DNA from: JBCCBV01 sp039033855
Lineage (GTDB): Bacteria; Planctomycetota; Phycisphaerae; Phycisphaerales; Phycisphaeraceae
Reading direction: 5' to 3'
Assembly (NCBI GenBank): GCA_039033855.1
Contig: JBCCBV010000017.1
Location: 1 to 64,000, forward strand
Length of the DNA stretch: 64,000 bases
Both the position numbers and the translations under genes were made by a program. This document shows positions 1 to 7,397 of this stretch, piece by piece; the first letter of the stretch is position 1, and every line of letters begins with the position of its first letter. The notes beneath the pieces are model-generated. The model saw nothing but the letters and a program-made list of their open reading frames with translations. It did no database searches and was not told the origin of the DNA.

Positions 1-62
1 CAACACGACGCCGCCCCCCGGTTGGGTCTGCGGCCGGATCGGTGGCGGCCGTGGAGCCGGCC

Positions 63-68
63 TACCAT
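63..68 (+). promoter_or_regulatory. -10 hexamer of a putative leaderless promoter
   Basis: TACCAT ends 6 nt before the ATG at 75, so transcription should begin at or next to the start codon. No Shine-Dalgarno sequence is visible. The same geometry recurs at many genes in this window. Confidence 0.55.
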
Positions 69-74
69 CCGCCG

Positions 75-728
75 ATGTCCACCGCGCAAGACTTCGTGCA
101 GACCGTCCGCCCGTGGGTGGAAGCGCACGACCTCGAGCGGCTGGGCGTCGAGGCCAATTCCCGTTGGACCGAGTCGGACCTCGGCCGTTGGCTGCACCAC
201 AGCGAGGTCGAGGTGCGTCAGATGTCCGCGGTGGTGCTGGGGCTGATCGGCCATGGCGCTTCGGTGGGCCCGCTGGCCCGGGCCCTGCACGACCAAGACC
301 CGGTGGTGGTCGAGCTGGCCGAGCACGCGCTCTGGTCGGTGTGGTTTCGCCTGGGGTGCTGCTCCGCGGCCAAGCCGTTTGAGCACGGCGTGGCGCGGTT
401 GGCCCAAGACGACCTGCCGGGCGCTTTGACGGCGTTGACCGAAGCCATCGCGGCCGACCCGGACTTCGCCGAGGCCTACAACCAGCGGTCGCTGACCAAG
501 TACCTGTCGGGCGCCTACGCCGACGCGATCGACGACGCCCACCAGGCGGTGGCCCGGATGCCCAGCCATTTTGGCGCACTTTGCGGCATCGGTCATTGCG
601 AGGCTCATCTGGGCAACTGGGAGCGCGCGATCGCGAGTTACGAACGCGCGCTCAAGGTCCACCCCCGCTTGCCGGCCATCGCGGCGACGCTCGAACGGCT
701 GCGCCACCGCGGGGCCAAGGCGGGCTGA
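75..728 (+). CDS. HEAT/TPR repeat protein
   Basis: The product is a 217-residue soluble helical-repeat protein and probably a protein-protein interaction scaffold. Residues about 30-75 resemble a HEAT-type helical pair. Three TPR-like units follow at about 99-200, including A-x-x-x-F-x-E-A-Y-N and G-N-W-E-R-A-I-A-S-Y-E-R-A-L. There is no signal peptide or membrane segment. I prefer the ATG at 75 over the earlier in-frame codon at 42 because a -10-like TACCAT lies exactly 6 nt upstream. The gene converges on a minus-strand neighbour only 14 nt away. No specific function can be assigned. Confidence 0.8.
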   Translation: MSTAQDFVQTVRPWVEAHDLERLGVEANSRWTESDLGRWLHHSEVEVRQMSAVVLGLIGHGASVGPLARALHDQDPVVVELAEHALWSVWFRLGCCSAAKPFEHGVARLAQDDLPGALTALTEAIAADPDFAEAYNQRSLTKYLSGAYADAIDDAHQAVARMPSHFGALCGIGHCEAHLGNWERAIASYERALKVHPRLPAIAATLERLRHRGAKAG

Positions 729-742
729 CCCCGCCCGGCGGT

Positions 743-1450
743 TTAGGCCGCGGCGACCCGGCGCCGACGACCGACCGTGCGCTGGTCGGAGCTCATCCGG
801 CGGGTCGGCTCGGCGTCCATAGTTTCGACGAGTTCCGAAGGCGTGCGGGCCCACAGGTCGGCACCGATTTCTTCCGCCAGGCCTTCGGCCCGGTTGAAGA
901 CGCCGCCGCCAACCACGATCTGCAGCCCCGGGCAGGCGCCCAGGTCGTGCAACCGGTCGATCAGCAGGCGGGTTTGCGGCGCGGTGGCGGGCACGGCGCC
1001 AAACACCACCAATTTGTCGGCTTCGATCTCGCCCAGTTGGGCCACGATCTCGTCGTTGGCCACGCCGCCGCCGGCGAAGTAAACCTGATAGCCGTCGGCT
1101 TCGAGCAGGTCCGAGGCGAGCTGCCCGGCGAGCTCTTCGCACTCCTCCTCGCCGCAGACCACCAGGGCGGTCTGGTTGCGCGAGGGCCGGCGGGTCAGCT
1201 TGGCGCCGATCTGGTCGCCCAGCGTGCGAAGCATGCGGGTGGCGAAGTGGTAAGCAAGCTCGCCCATCTGGTCGGCGCGGTGCATCGTCTGGACCTTCTC
1301 GGCGGTGGGCCAGATCAGGTGCGCCACGACTTCCTCGGCCGAGCATCCACCGGAGATCGCCTCGGCGACAATCTCGCGGGCGGCGGGGCGGTCGCCGCTC
1401 ATGAGGGCGGTCAGGAATCGTTCGAGCAGTGCGTTGCGTCGTGCGGCCAT
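743..1450 (-). CDS. B12-binding-domain-like protein lacking the cobalamin His motif
   Basis: The protein has 235 residues. An N-terminal helical cap (about 1-85, including LIWPTAEKVQ) is followed by a Rossmann-like domain (about 92-215), as in the B12-binding modules of methionine synthase and MerR/corrinoid proteins. The loop that should carry D-x-H-x-x-G reads GEEECEELAG, so the axial histidine is absent; the later glycine motif VVGGGVF is kept. It may therefore be a sensor or scaffold that does not bind cobalamin in base-off/His-on form. I chose the ATG at 1450 because the cap domain begins there and GGAG lies 8 nt upstream; longer starts add only low-complexity residues. Ligand and role are unknown. 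Confidence 0.75.
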   Translation of the reverse strand: MAARRNALLERFLTALMSGDRPAAREIVAEAISGGCSAEEVVAHLIWPTAEKVQTMHRADQMGELAYHFATRMLRTLGDQIGAKLTRRPSRNQTALVVCGEEECEELAGQLASDLLEADGYQVYFAGGGVANDEIVAQLGEIEADKLVVFGAVPATAPQTRLLIDRLHDLGACPGLQIVVGGGVFNRAEGLAEEIGADLWARTPSELVETMDAEPTRRMSSDQRTVGRRRRVAAA

Positions 1451-1791
1451 CGTGGCGTCTCCGGGTCGGGGTCCTTGAGGGCGCCGGCTTCCAGCACGGC
1501 TCCCGAGGGGGTTCATCGGGACACAGCCGGCATGTCTTGACCAGTCGGCACAACCGGAAGGCCCAAGGTCCGCGTACACCCGGTCGCTGCGGCGCGCCGC
1601 AAGCCGGCCCGGCAACATCCAGCGCAACGCAAGCCGATAATGGCCCACACGCCCGGCGGCGATCGACGTAAGCTTGGGGCGGGGCGTCGCGTCTTGTGCT
1701 TCGCCCTGCAAGGTCCAATACGGCCGGGGCCCGGGCCAGCCCCCGCCAGAGCAAAACGTCCTATCGGCCCTTCACGAAGCGGAACCCTGTG
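1451..1791. other. Divergent intergenic region, 341 bp
   Basis: This spacer separates the minus-strand B12-fold gene from the plus-strand M48 gene and should hold both promoters. I see GGAG (1462-1459) as a ribosome site for the left gene, but no hexamer pair or hairpin convincing enough to name. Confidence 0.5.
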
Positions 1792-2814
1792 ATGCAATCG
1801 CTACGGCCCCTCACTTTTGTCTGCTCGGCGTTCCGACGAAGCTTCGCTTCGGCCTTCGCGGCCTGCTTTCTGCTGGCCCTGCCCGGCTGCGGGCTCTTCC
1901 AGCCGTCCGCAGCAGAACTGCAAGAGATGGGCGACGCCCAGGCGCCCCAGCTCGTGGCCGAGTTCGGCGGGGGCCTGCCCAACCGATCGGTGGTCGATTA
2001 CGTCACCGCACGCGGGCAAGAGGTCGCCTCGGTCTCCGGCGCCGCGGGCCAGGTTTGGACCTTCCACGTGCTCAACAGCGACGTGGTCAACGCGTTTGCC
2101 CTGCCCGGCGGCCATATCTTCATCACCAAGGGCATGATGGTGCGGCTGACCGACGAAGCCCAACTGGTGGGCGTGCTCGGGCACGAGGTCGGGCATGTCA
2201 TGGCCGAGCACACCGCCGAGCGGCTCGACAAAGTGATGACCGCGCAGTTCGGCCTGGGCGTCGCGGCCGCGGCGCTCGGACGTGGCGAACTCGAGTTCGG
2301 TGTCGATTCCGGCGGGGCGGTGAATGAAGACGCCGTGTATTCCGACTTGGCGCTCATGGCGGCCGAGGTCGGGTCCGAGGTTGCGCTCCTGGCGTACAGC
2401 CGTGAAGACGAAATCGAAGCCGACAAGCTCGGCGTGCAATACATGGCCACGCTGGGATACAACCCCACCGGGCAGATCGGCGTGATGCGCGTGCTCGCCA
2501 GCCTGGGCGCCGGCGGGTCGGACCCCGAGTTTCTCAAGACTCACCCCAACCCCGAAACCCGTATCGACGAGCTCAACGCGTTCATCGCCGAGAAGTTCCC
2601 CAACTACACCGATCCCTTGGCGTTCCGCTTCAACCAGGAGCGTTATCAGCAGATGGCGTTGCAACCCCTTGGGGTCGGGGCCAGCGCGGGGATGATCGAA
2701 CCCGACGCCGTGCCTTCTTTGGCCCTCGGCGAGTTCGTCGGCGCCTCCGCTTGGCGGAACGCGCACGCCTCGGGGCACGCACACCACCACGCGCACGCCC
2801 GGCACGCGCGGTGA
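1792..2814 (+). CDS. M48-family zinc metallopeptidase, lipoprotein
   Basis: This is a 340-residue exported peptidase of the M48 (Ste24/BepA-like) family. The N-terminus is a lipoprotein signal with lipobox LPGC (Cys33). The zinc motif HEVGH is at 131-135 and the third ligand is in EIEAD at 207-211, so the catalytic site is intact. It probably degrades or assembles envelope proteins at the membrane surface. The last 16 residues are strikingly His-rich (GHAHHHAHARHAR). The start at 1792 is chosen because the signal peptide begins there. The stop codon overlaps the GTG of the methyltransferase gene (GTGA), so the two are probably translationally coupled. Confidence 0.88.
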   Translation: MQSLRPLTFVCSAFRRSFASAFAACFLLALPGCGLFQPSAAELQEMGDAQAPQLVAEFGGGLPNRSVVDYVTARGQEVASVSGAAGQVWTFHVLNSDVVNAFALPGGHIFITKGMMVRLTDEAQLVGVLGHEVGHVMAEHTAERLDKVMTAQFGLGVAAAALGRGELEFGVDSGGAVNEDAVYSDLALMAAEVGSEVALLAYSREDEIEADKLGVQYMATLGYNPTGQIGVMRVLASLGAGGSDPEFLKTHPNPETRIDELNAFIAEKFPNYTDPLAFRFNQERYQQMALQPLGVGASAGMIEPDAVPSLALGEFVGASAWRNAHASGHAHHHAHARHAR

Positions 2815-3617
2815 CCGCAGCGGACGAGCCAGCACCGGCGGGGTGGTCGGGCGGCGCGCTCGAAGCCGACACCAACCCCCACGACACGGCCGACAAGCCC
2901 CGGCGGGTGCGCGAGATGTTCTCCGCCATCGCCGGCAGCTACGACCTGAACAACCGCGTCCATTCGCTCGGCGTCGACGTGCTCTGGCGCCGGTCGGCGG
3001 TGCGCATGGCCGGGCTGCAACCGGGCGATTCGGTGTTGGACGTGGCTTGCGGCACGGGCGACCTGTCGCGCGCGTTCGCCAAAGCCGGCGCGGGGCGTGT
3101 GGCGGGCGTCGACTTCGCCGGGCCAATGCTCGACATCGCGCATCAAAAGGGCGGGCCCAGCGCCAAGCCGCGGCCGGCGTACGCGCTCGGGGATGCGATG
3201 CGCCTGCCCGTGGCCAGCGGGTCGGTCGACGTCGTGAGCATCGCCTTTGGCATCCGCAACGTGGCCGACTGGCGTGGGGCGCTTGGCGAGTTTTTTCGTG
3301 TGCTCCGGCCGGGCGGCCGGCTGATCGTGCTCGAGTTCGATCGGGTCCGCATCCCGTTGGTCGGGGGGCTGTTCCGCTTCTACTGCGAGCGCATCATGCC
3401 GGTGACCGCCGGCTGGCTCGCCCGCGACCGGGTGGGGGCCTATCGCTACCTGCCGCGCAGCGTGGCGACGTTCGCGACGGGGCGAGAACTTGCCCAGGGC
3501 ATGTCCGACGTCGGCTTCGCTCAGGTGCGCAGCCGGTCGCTCGGGCTGGGCGCCGCCGCGATCCATCGCGGGGTGGTTGCAACCGATGACACGCCCGACG
3601 CAACCCCTGCGGGATAG
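2811..3617 (+). CDS. menG: Demethylmenaquinone/ubiquinone C-methyltransferase (MenG/UbiE)
   Basis: The product is a 268-residue class I SAM-dependent methyltransferase of the UbiE/MenG family, which methylates the quinone ring in the last step of menaquinone synthesis. Family signatures are YDLNNRVHSLGVDVLWRR near the N-terminus, the SAM loop DVACGTGD, and SIAFGIRNV followed by FRVLRPGGRL. I use the GTG at 2811, which forms a GTGA overlap with the peptidase stop; an earlier in-frame codon at 2751 would place 20 Arg/Ala-rich residues in front without homology. A quinone methyltransferase fits the succinate dehydrogenase genes elsewhere in the window. Confidence 0.9.
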   Translation: MTAADEPAPAGWSGGALEADTNPHDTADKPRRVREMFSAIAGSYDLNNRVHSLGVDVLWRRSAVRMAGLQPGDSVLDVACGTGDLSRAFAKAGAGRVAGVDFAGPMLDIAHQKGGPSAKPRPAYALGDAMRLPVASGSVDVVSIAFGIRNVADWRGALGEFFRVLRPGGRLIVLEFDRVRIPLVGGLFRFYCERIMPVTAGWLARDRVGAYRYLPRSVATFATGRELAQGMSDVGFAQVRSRSLGLGAAAIHRGVVATDDTPDATPAG

Positions 3618-3620
3618 GGT
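3615..3620 (+). promoter_or_regulatory. -10 hexamer of a putative leaderless promoter
   Basis: TAGGGT overlaps the menG stop codon and ends 6 nt before the ATG at 3627. Confidence 0.45.
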
Positions 3621-3626
3621 GCAACG

Positions 3627-3965
3627 ATGCAAATACGCGTGCTGCTCGGAACGTGTCTGTTGTCGGCGGGTCTGGTGGGTTGCGCCCCGCAGCGCAACGC
3701 GGCCGGCGACCCGCAAGGCCTGACGGCACAACGGTACGAGCTCGAACTGGTGCTCGAACGCGTGCGCGAGCTGCCGCTGGGCACGTCGCAGGCCCGGACG
3801 ATGATTGCGCTCGGTTCGCCCGCGTTCGACGGCTTCGAGTACTGGCGTTACGTCGACGGCCGGCCCGGCGTGCTGGCGCCGACGCGCGAGGTGCGCGTGT
3901 ATTTCGAGGGCGGCGTCTACGCCGGGTACGAGGTCCGCCCGGTGGTGCTCGGCGTGCCTTGGTAG
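3627..3965 (+). CDS. Small lipoprotein of unknown function
   Basis: This is a 112-residue precursor with a lipoprotein signal (lipobox LVGC, Cys19). The mature part has a short helical stretch (ELELVLERVRELP), then LGTSQARTMIALGSP and a beta-rich end (REVRVYFEGGVYAGYEV). That layout is reminiscent of the small SmpA/BamE-like outer-membrane lipoprotein fold, but the similarity is weak and I do not assign it. It starts 9 nt after menG with its own -10-like hexamer. Confidence 0.75.
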   Translation: MQIRVLLGTCLLSAGLVGCAPQRNAAGDPQGLTAQRYELELVLERVRELPLGTSQARTMIALGSPAFDGFEYWRYVDGRPGVLAPTREVRVYFEGGVYAGYEVRPVVLGVPW

Positions 3966-4000
3966 CGCAGTCAACGCAGACGGCCGGACGCGGCGCGTCC

Positions 4001-4006
4001 TATCAT
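4001..4006 (+). promoter_or_regulatory. -10 hexamer of a putative leaderless promoter
   Basis: TATCAT ends 6 nt before the GTG at 4013, which supports that start codon. Confidence 0.5.
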
Positions 4007-4012
4007 CACGGC

Positions 4013-4714
4013 GTGGAAGACACCGTCACCATCGACTTCAATAAGCCGCTGCCGTTGTTCCCGCTCGAACGCTGCGTGCTGCTGCCCCACGCGGCGGTAC
4101 CGTTGCACGTGTTCGAAGACCGCTACCGGGCTATGGCGCGCGACGCGCTCGATTCGCACGGCCTGATCGCCATGGCGGTGTACGACCCCGAGCCCGAAGA
4201 CGAAGCGCTGGCGCCCGATGCGCCCCCGGCGTTGCTCCCGGCCGTGTGCGTGGGCTACATCGCCCGGCACGACGCGCTGCCCGGCGGGCGATACCACATC
4301 ATTCTGCAGGGACTCGCTCGGGCCACGATCCGGCATGAGGTCGAGCCGGACGAGGGCGGATACCGCAAGGCCATGCTCGAGCCCCGCACCGACACCGAGG
4401 CGCTCGAGATCGACCTCGAACGGCCCCGGGCGATGCTCGACGGCCTGCTGTCGGACCCGAAGCTGAACTCGCTGGCGTCGGTCAAAGCCACCGAGGCCTG
4501 GCGCGAGCACGCCATGCCCACGCCGATGCTGGTCGATCTGACCTCGCTGGTGGTGCTGCAGAACGACCAGGACCGCTACGCCATGCTGGCCGACGACGAC
4601 CCGCTGGCGCGTACCCAGCGGCTGATCTTCCAGCTGCGCAGCCTCAAAAAGACGCTGGAGATCGCCGACCGCTACGGCGACGGCCGCGACCCCGGCGGAT
4701 TGCCGCTGAACTGA
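4013..4714 (+). CDS. LON N-terminal substrate-binding domain protein
   Basis: The product is a 233-residue stand-alone LON-N (ATP-dependent protease La substrate-binding) domain protein without the AAA+ and protease parts. The start of the domain is clear: PLPLFPLERCVLLPHAAVPL then HVFEDRYRAM. The central part (GRYHIILQGLARATI) is also typical. Such proteins occur in many bacteria with an unclear role, possibly in substrate recognition. The GTG at 4013 is preferred over the in-frame codon at 3653 because homology begins there and TATCAT sits 6 nt upstream. Confidence 0.85.
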   Translation: MEDTVTIDFNKPLPLFPLERCVLLPHAAVPLHVFEDRYRAMARDALDSHGLIAMAVYDPEPEDEALAPDAPPALLPAVCVGYIARHDALPGGRYHIILQGLARATIRHEVEPDEGGYRKAMLEPRTDTEALEIDLERPRAMLDGLLSDPKLNSLASVKATEAWREHAMPTPMLVDLTSLVVLQNDQDRYAMLADDDPLARTQRLIFQLRSLKKTLEIADRYGDGRDPGGLPLN

Positions 4715-4759
4715 TCCGCCGCCTCGCACATCGAGCCGTACCCGCGCCCCGTGTCCGGC

Positions 4760-4765
4760 TACACT
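4760..4765 (+). promoter_or_regulatory. -10 hexamer of a putative leaderless promoter
   Basis: TACACT ends 6 nt before the ATG at 4772 and helps choose that start over the GTG at 4751. Confidence 0.55.
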
Positions 4766-4771
4766 CGCCCC

Positions 4772-7321
4772 ATGGCGACGGACCGCCCCGACATCTTCTC
4801 CGAAGCGACGACCGACCCGCTCGACCCCAGCGTCTCGTTTGTGCCCGACGACGCCGAGCCCGAGCAGACCCCCTCCACGCAAGACTTGGCCGAGGCGTTT
4901 GGCCATGCCAAAGCCGAAGCGGACCCCGCGGACGCCCCCAACACGCCAGACAGTGCGGGGCAAGCGGCCGGGCCCGGTGCGTTTGCCGACGCCGACTCTA
5001 AGGAGGCTTCCCGGGACGACCCGCTGCTCGAAGGCCTGACCCCGCCGCAGCGCGCCGCGGTAACCCACGTCGATGGGGCGGCGCTGGTGCTCGCCGGCCC
5101 GGGCTCGGGCAAGACCCGGGTCATCACCCGGCGGGTGGCGCACCTGGTGCTCCGCCACGGCGTGGCGCCTTGGAACGTGCTGGCGATCACCTTCACCAAC
5201 AAGGCCGCCGGCGAGATGCGCGAGCGCGTGCGTTCGTTCCTCAGCGAACGTCAGGCCCGGGCGGCCACCATCTCCACTTTTCACGCACTTTGCGCCCGGT
5301 TGATCCGTCAGTACGCCGAGCAGCTGGGCCTGCCGCCGGGCTATTCGATCTACGACACCGCCGATCAGAAGCGGGCCGTCAAACAGGCGCTCGACGACCT
5401 GGAGATCAACAGCAAGAACTTCCCGCCGGCGTCGATGCTGTCGGCGATCTCCGACGCCAAGAACAAGCTGATCGACGCCGAGGCTTTCGCCGCGTCGGTT
5501 TCCGATTTCTATCAGCGGACCGTGGCCAAGGTTTACAAGCGGTATGCCAAGATCCTGGCCCGCAACCAGGCGCTCGACTTCGACGACCTGCTGTTGCAGG
5601 TCAACCTGCTGCTGCGGAAGTTTCCCGAGGTCGCCCAGGAGCTGCGCGAGCGGTTCCAGTACGTGCTTATCGACGAATACCAAGACACCAACCACGCGCA
5701 GTTCATGCTGGCGTCTTCGCTCGGCGGGCACGGCAATGTGATGGCCGTGGGCGACCCCGACCAGTCCATCTACGGCTGGCGCGGCGCGGACATCCAGAAC
5801 ATCCTCGAGTTCGAGACCCACTACCCCAACTGCCAGCTGATCCGGCTCGAGCAGAACTACCGCAGCACGCGGTCGATCCTGGCCGTGGCCGACTCGCTGA
5901 TCAAGCACAACTCCGGGCGCAAGCACAAGGCGCTGTGGACCGACAACCCCGACGGCGAGCCGGCCCGGGTGCTCGCCTGCGCCGACGAACGGCACGAAGC
6001 GAAAGAGGTCGTCCGTCGGCTGCGCAAGCTCGGCGAGGAGCGCGGCCTGAAGTGGGGCGAGATGGCGGTGTTCTACCGGATGAACTCGCTCTCGCGCGTC
6101 ATGGAAGACGAGCTCCGCGACGCCGGCGTGCCGTACCAGATCGCCCGGGGCACGGCGTTCTACGACCGCAAAGAGATCAAAGACTCCATCGCTTACCTCC
6201 GCGCCATTGCCAACCCGGCCGACGAGGTCAACCTGCTGCGCATCGTGAACACCCCGGCCCGGGGCATCAGCGCGACCACGGTGAAGTCGCTCCAGGCCGA
6301 GTCGCAGGCCACCGACACGGCCCTGGAAAAGGTGCTGGCGGCGACCGACGCGGTCGAATCGCTCTCGCCACGGGCCCGCTCGGCGTGCGCCCGGTTCTCG
6401 AAGCAGCTGGCCGACTGGCGCAGCACCGCGGGGCTGTACGAAGGCGGGTTCGCCGCGCCCGACGGGCTGATGCAGCCTAGCCTGCGTCAGTTCGTCGAAG
6501 ACGTCGTCCGCGCGTCCGGCCTCGAAGACCACTACCGCGCCGACAAGTCCGATCCCGACCAGGAACGCCTGGCCAACCTGGGCGAACTGGTCAGCTCGGC
6601 CCAGCAGTTCGAAGAGCGTTACGCCCTCGAGCTTTCGGACGAGGACATCGAAGAAGAACCCACGCTCGCCGATAAGCTTCTGTCGTTCCTCGAGCGCATC
6701 GCGCTGGTGAGCGACGTCGACATGGTCGACTCCGGCCGGGGCGCGGTCACTCTGATGACCCTCCACGCGGCCAAAGGCCTTGAGTACCCGGCCGTGGCGG
6801 TCATCGGGTTGGAAGAGGGCCTGTTGCCGCACGAGCGTTCAACGCGCGAGCCCGGGGGCGAGGAAGAAGAACGCCGGCTGGCCTTCGTCGGCGTCACGCG
6901 CGCCGAGCAGGTGCTGTACCTGAGCTTCGCCCGTCGGCGAACCATCTTCGGCCAGGTGCAACCGACCATCCCCAGCCGATTTCTGGACGAGGCGTCGTCC
7001 GAACACCTGGTGCGCGAGGAGCTGGTGCCCGAAGAGATCGGCCGGTTCTTATCCGGCGGCGGAGGCAGGCGGTCCGGGTCCGGCGGGCGTGGCGCTTCGA
7101 GCGGTGGCGGCTCCGGCCTGTCCACAGGAACCCGGATACGCCATCGGCGGTTCGGGCCCGGCGTGGTGCGCAGCGTGAACAAGATGGGAGGGCACACCCG
7201 GGTGGTGGTTGGCTTCGACCGTGCCGGCGAAAAGACGCTGATCCTCGAATACGCCGGCCTCGAGCCCGAAACGCCCGTCGACGACTGGGACAACGTCGCC
7301 GACCCGGTTTACGAAGACTGA
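4772..7321 (+). CDS. pcrA: UvrD/PcrA-type 3'-5' DNA helicase
   Basis: This 849-residue superfamily 1A helicase would unwind DNA in repair and displace RecA. The helicase core starts near residue 85 with LTPPQRAAV (Q-motif region). Walker A GPGSGKT is near 108 and the Walker B segment IDEYQD near 300; GDPDQSIYGWRGAD and TLHAAKGLEYPAV mark later motifs. The C-terminus holds a Tudor-like domain (GTRIRHRRFGPGVVRS), as in Gram-positive PcrA, after a Gly/Ser-rich linker. An acidic extension of about 85 residues before the core is unusual. It converges on recG. Confidence 0.93.
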   Translation: MATDRPDIFSEATTDPLDPSVSFVPDDAEPEQTPSTQDLAEAFGHAKAEADPADAPNTPDSAGQAAGPGAFADADSKEASRDDPLLEGLTPPQRAAVTHVDGAALVLAGPGSGKTRVITRRVAHLVLRHGVAPWNVLAITFTNKAAGEMRERVRSFLSERQARAATISTFHALCARLIRQYAEQLGLPPGYSIYDTADQKRAVKQALDDLEINSKNFPPASMLSAISDAKNKLIDAEAFAASVSDFYQRTVAKVYKRYAKILARNQALDFDDLLLQVNLLLRKFPEVAQELRERFQYVLIDEYQDTNHAQFMLASSLGGHGNVMAVGDPDQSIYGWRGADIQNILEFETHYPNCQLIRLEQNYRSTRSILAVADSLIKHNSGRKHKALWTDNPDGEPARVLACADERHEAKEVVRRLRKLGEERGLKWGEMAVFYRMNSLSRVMEDELRDAGVPYQIARGTAFYDRKEIKDSIAYLRAIANPADEVNLLRIVNTPARGISATTVKSLQAESQATDTALEKVLAATDAVESLSPRARSACARFSKQLADWRSTAGLYEGGFAAPDGLMQPSLRQFVEDVVRASGLEDHYRADKSDPDQERLANLGELVSSAQQFEERYALELSDEDIEEEPTLADKLLSFLERIALVSDVDMVDSGRGAVTLMTLHAAKGLEYPAVAVIGLEEGLLPHERSTREPGGEEEERRLAFVGVTRAEQVLYLSFARRRTIFGQVQPTIPSRFLDEASSEHLVREELVPEEIGRFLSGGGGRRSGSGGRGASSGGGSGLSTGTRIRHRRFGPGVVRSVNKMGGHTRVVVGFDRAGEKTLILEYAGLEPETPVDDWDNVADPVYED

Positions 7322-7397
7322 ACGGTGGGCTATGTCGCGTTGATGTGCCGTGCGGGCAACCGCGTGAACCCGTCGCCGTACACCCGCCGTCTTGGGC

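Noticed and set aside
3971..6832. A 953-codon minus-strand open frame opposite pcrA
   Set aside because: The composition (His, Gln, Val, Gly, Arg-rich) is that of an antisense shadow; the plus strand encodes a clear helicase.
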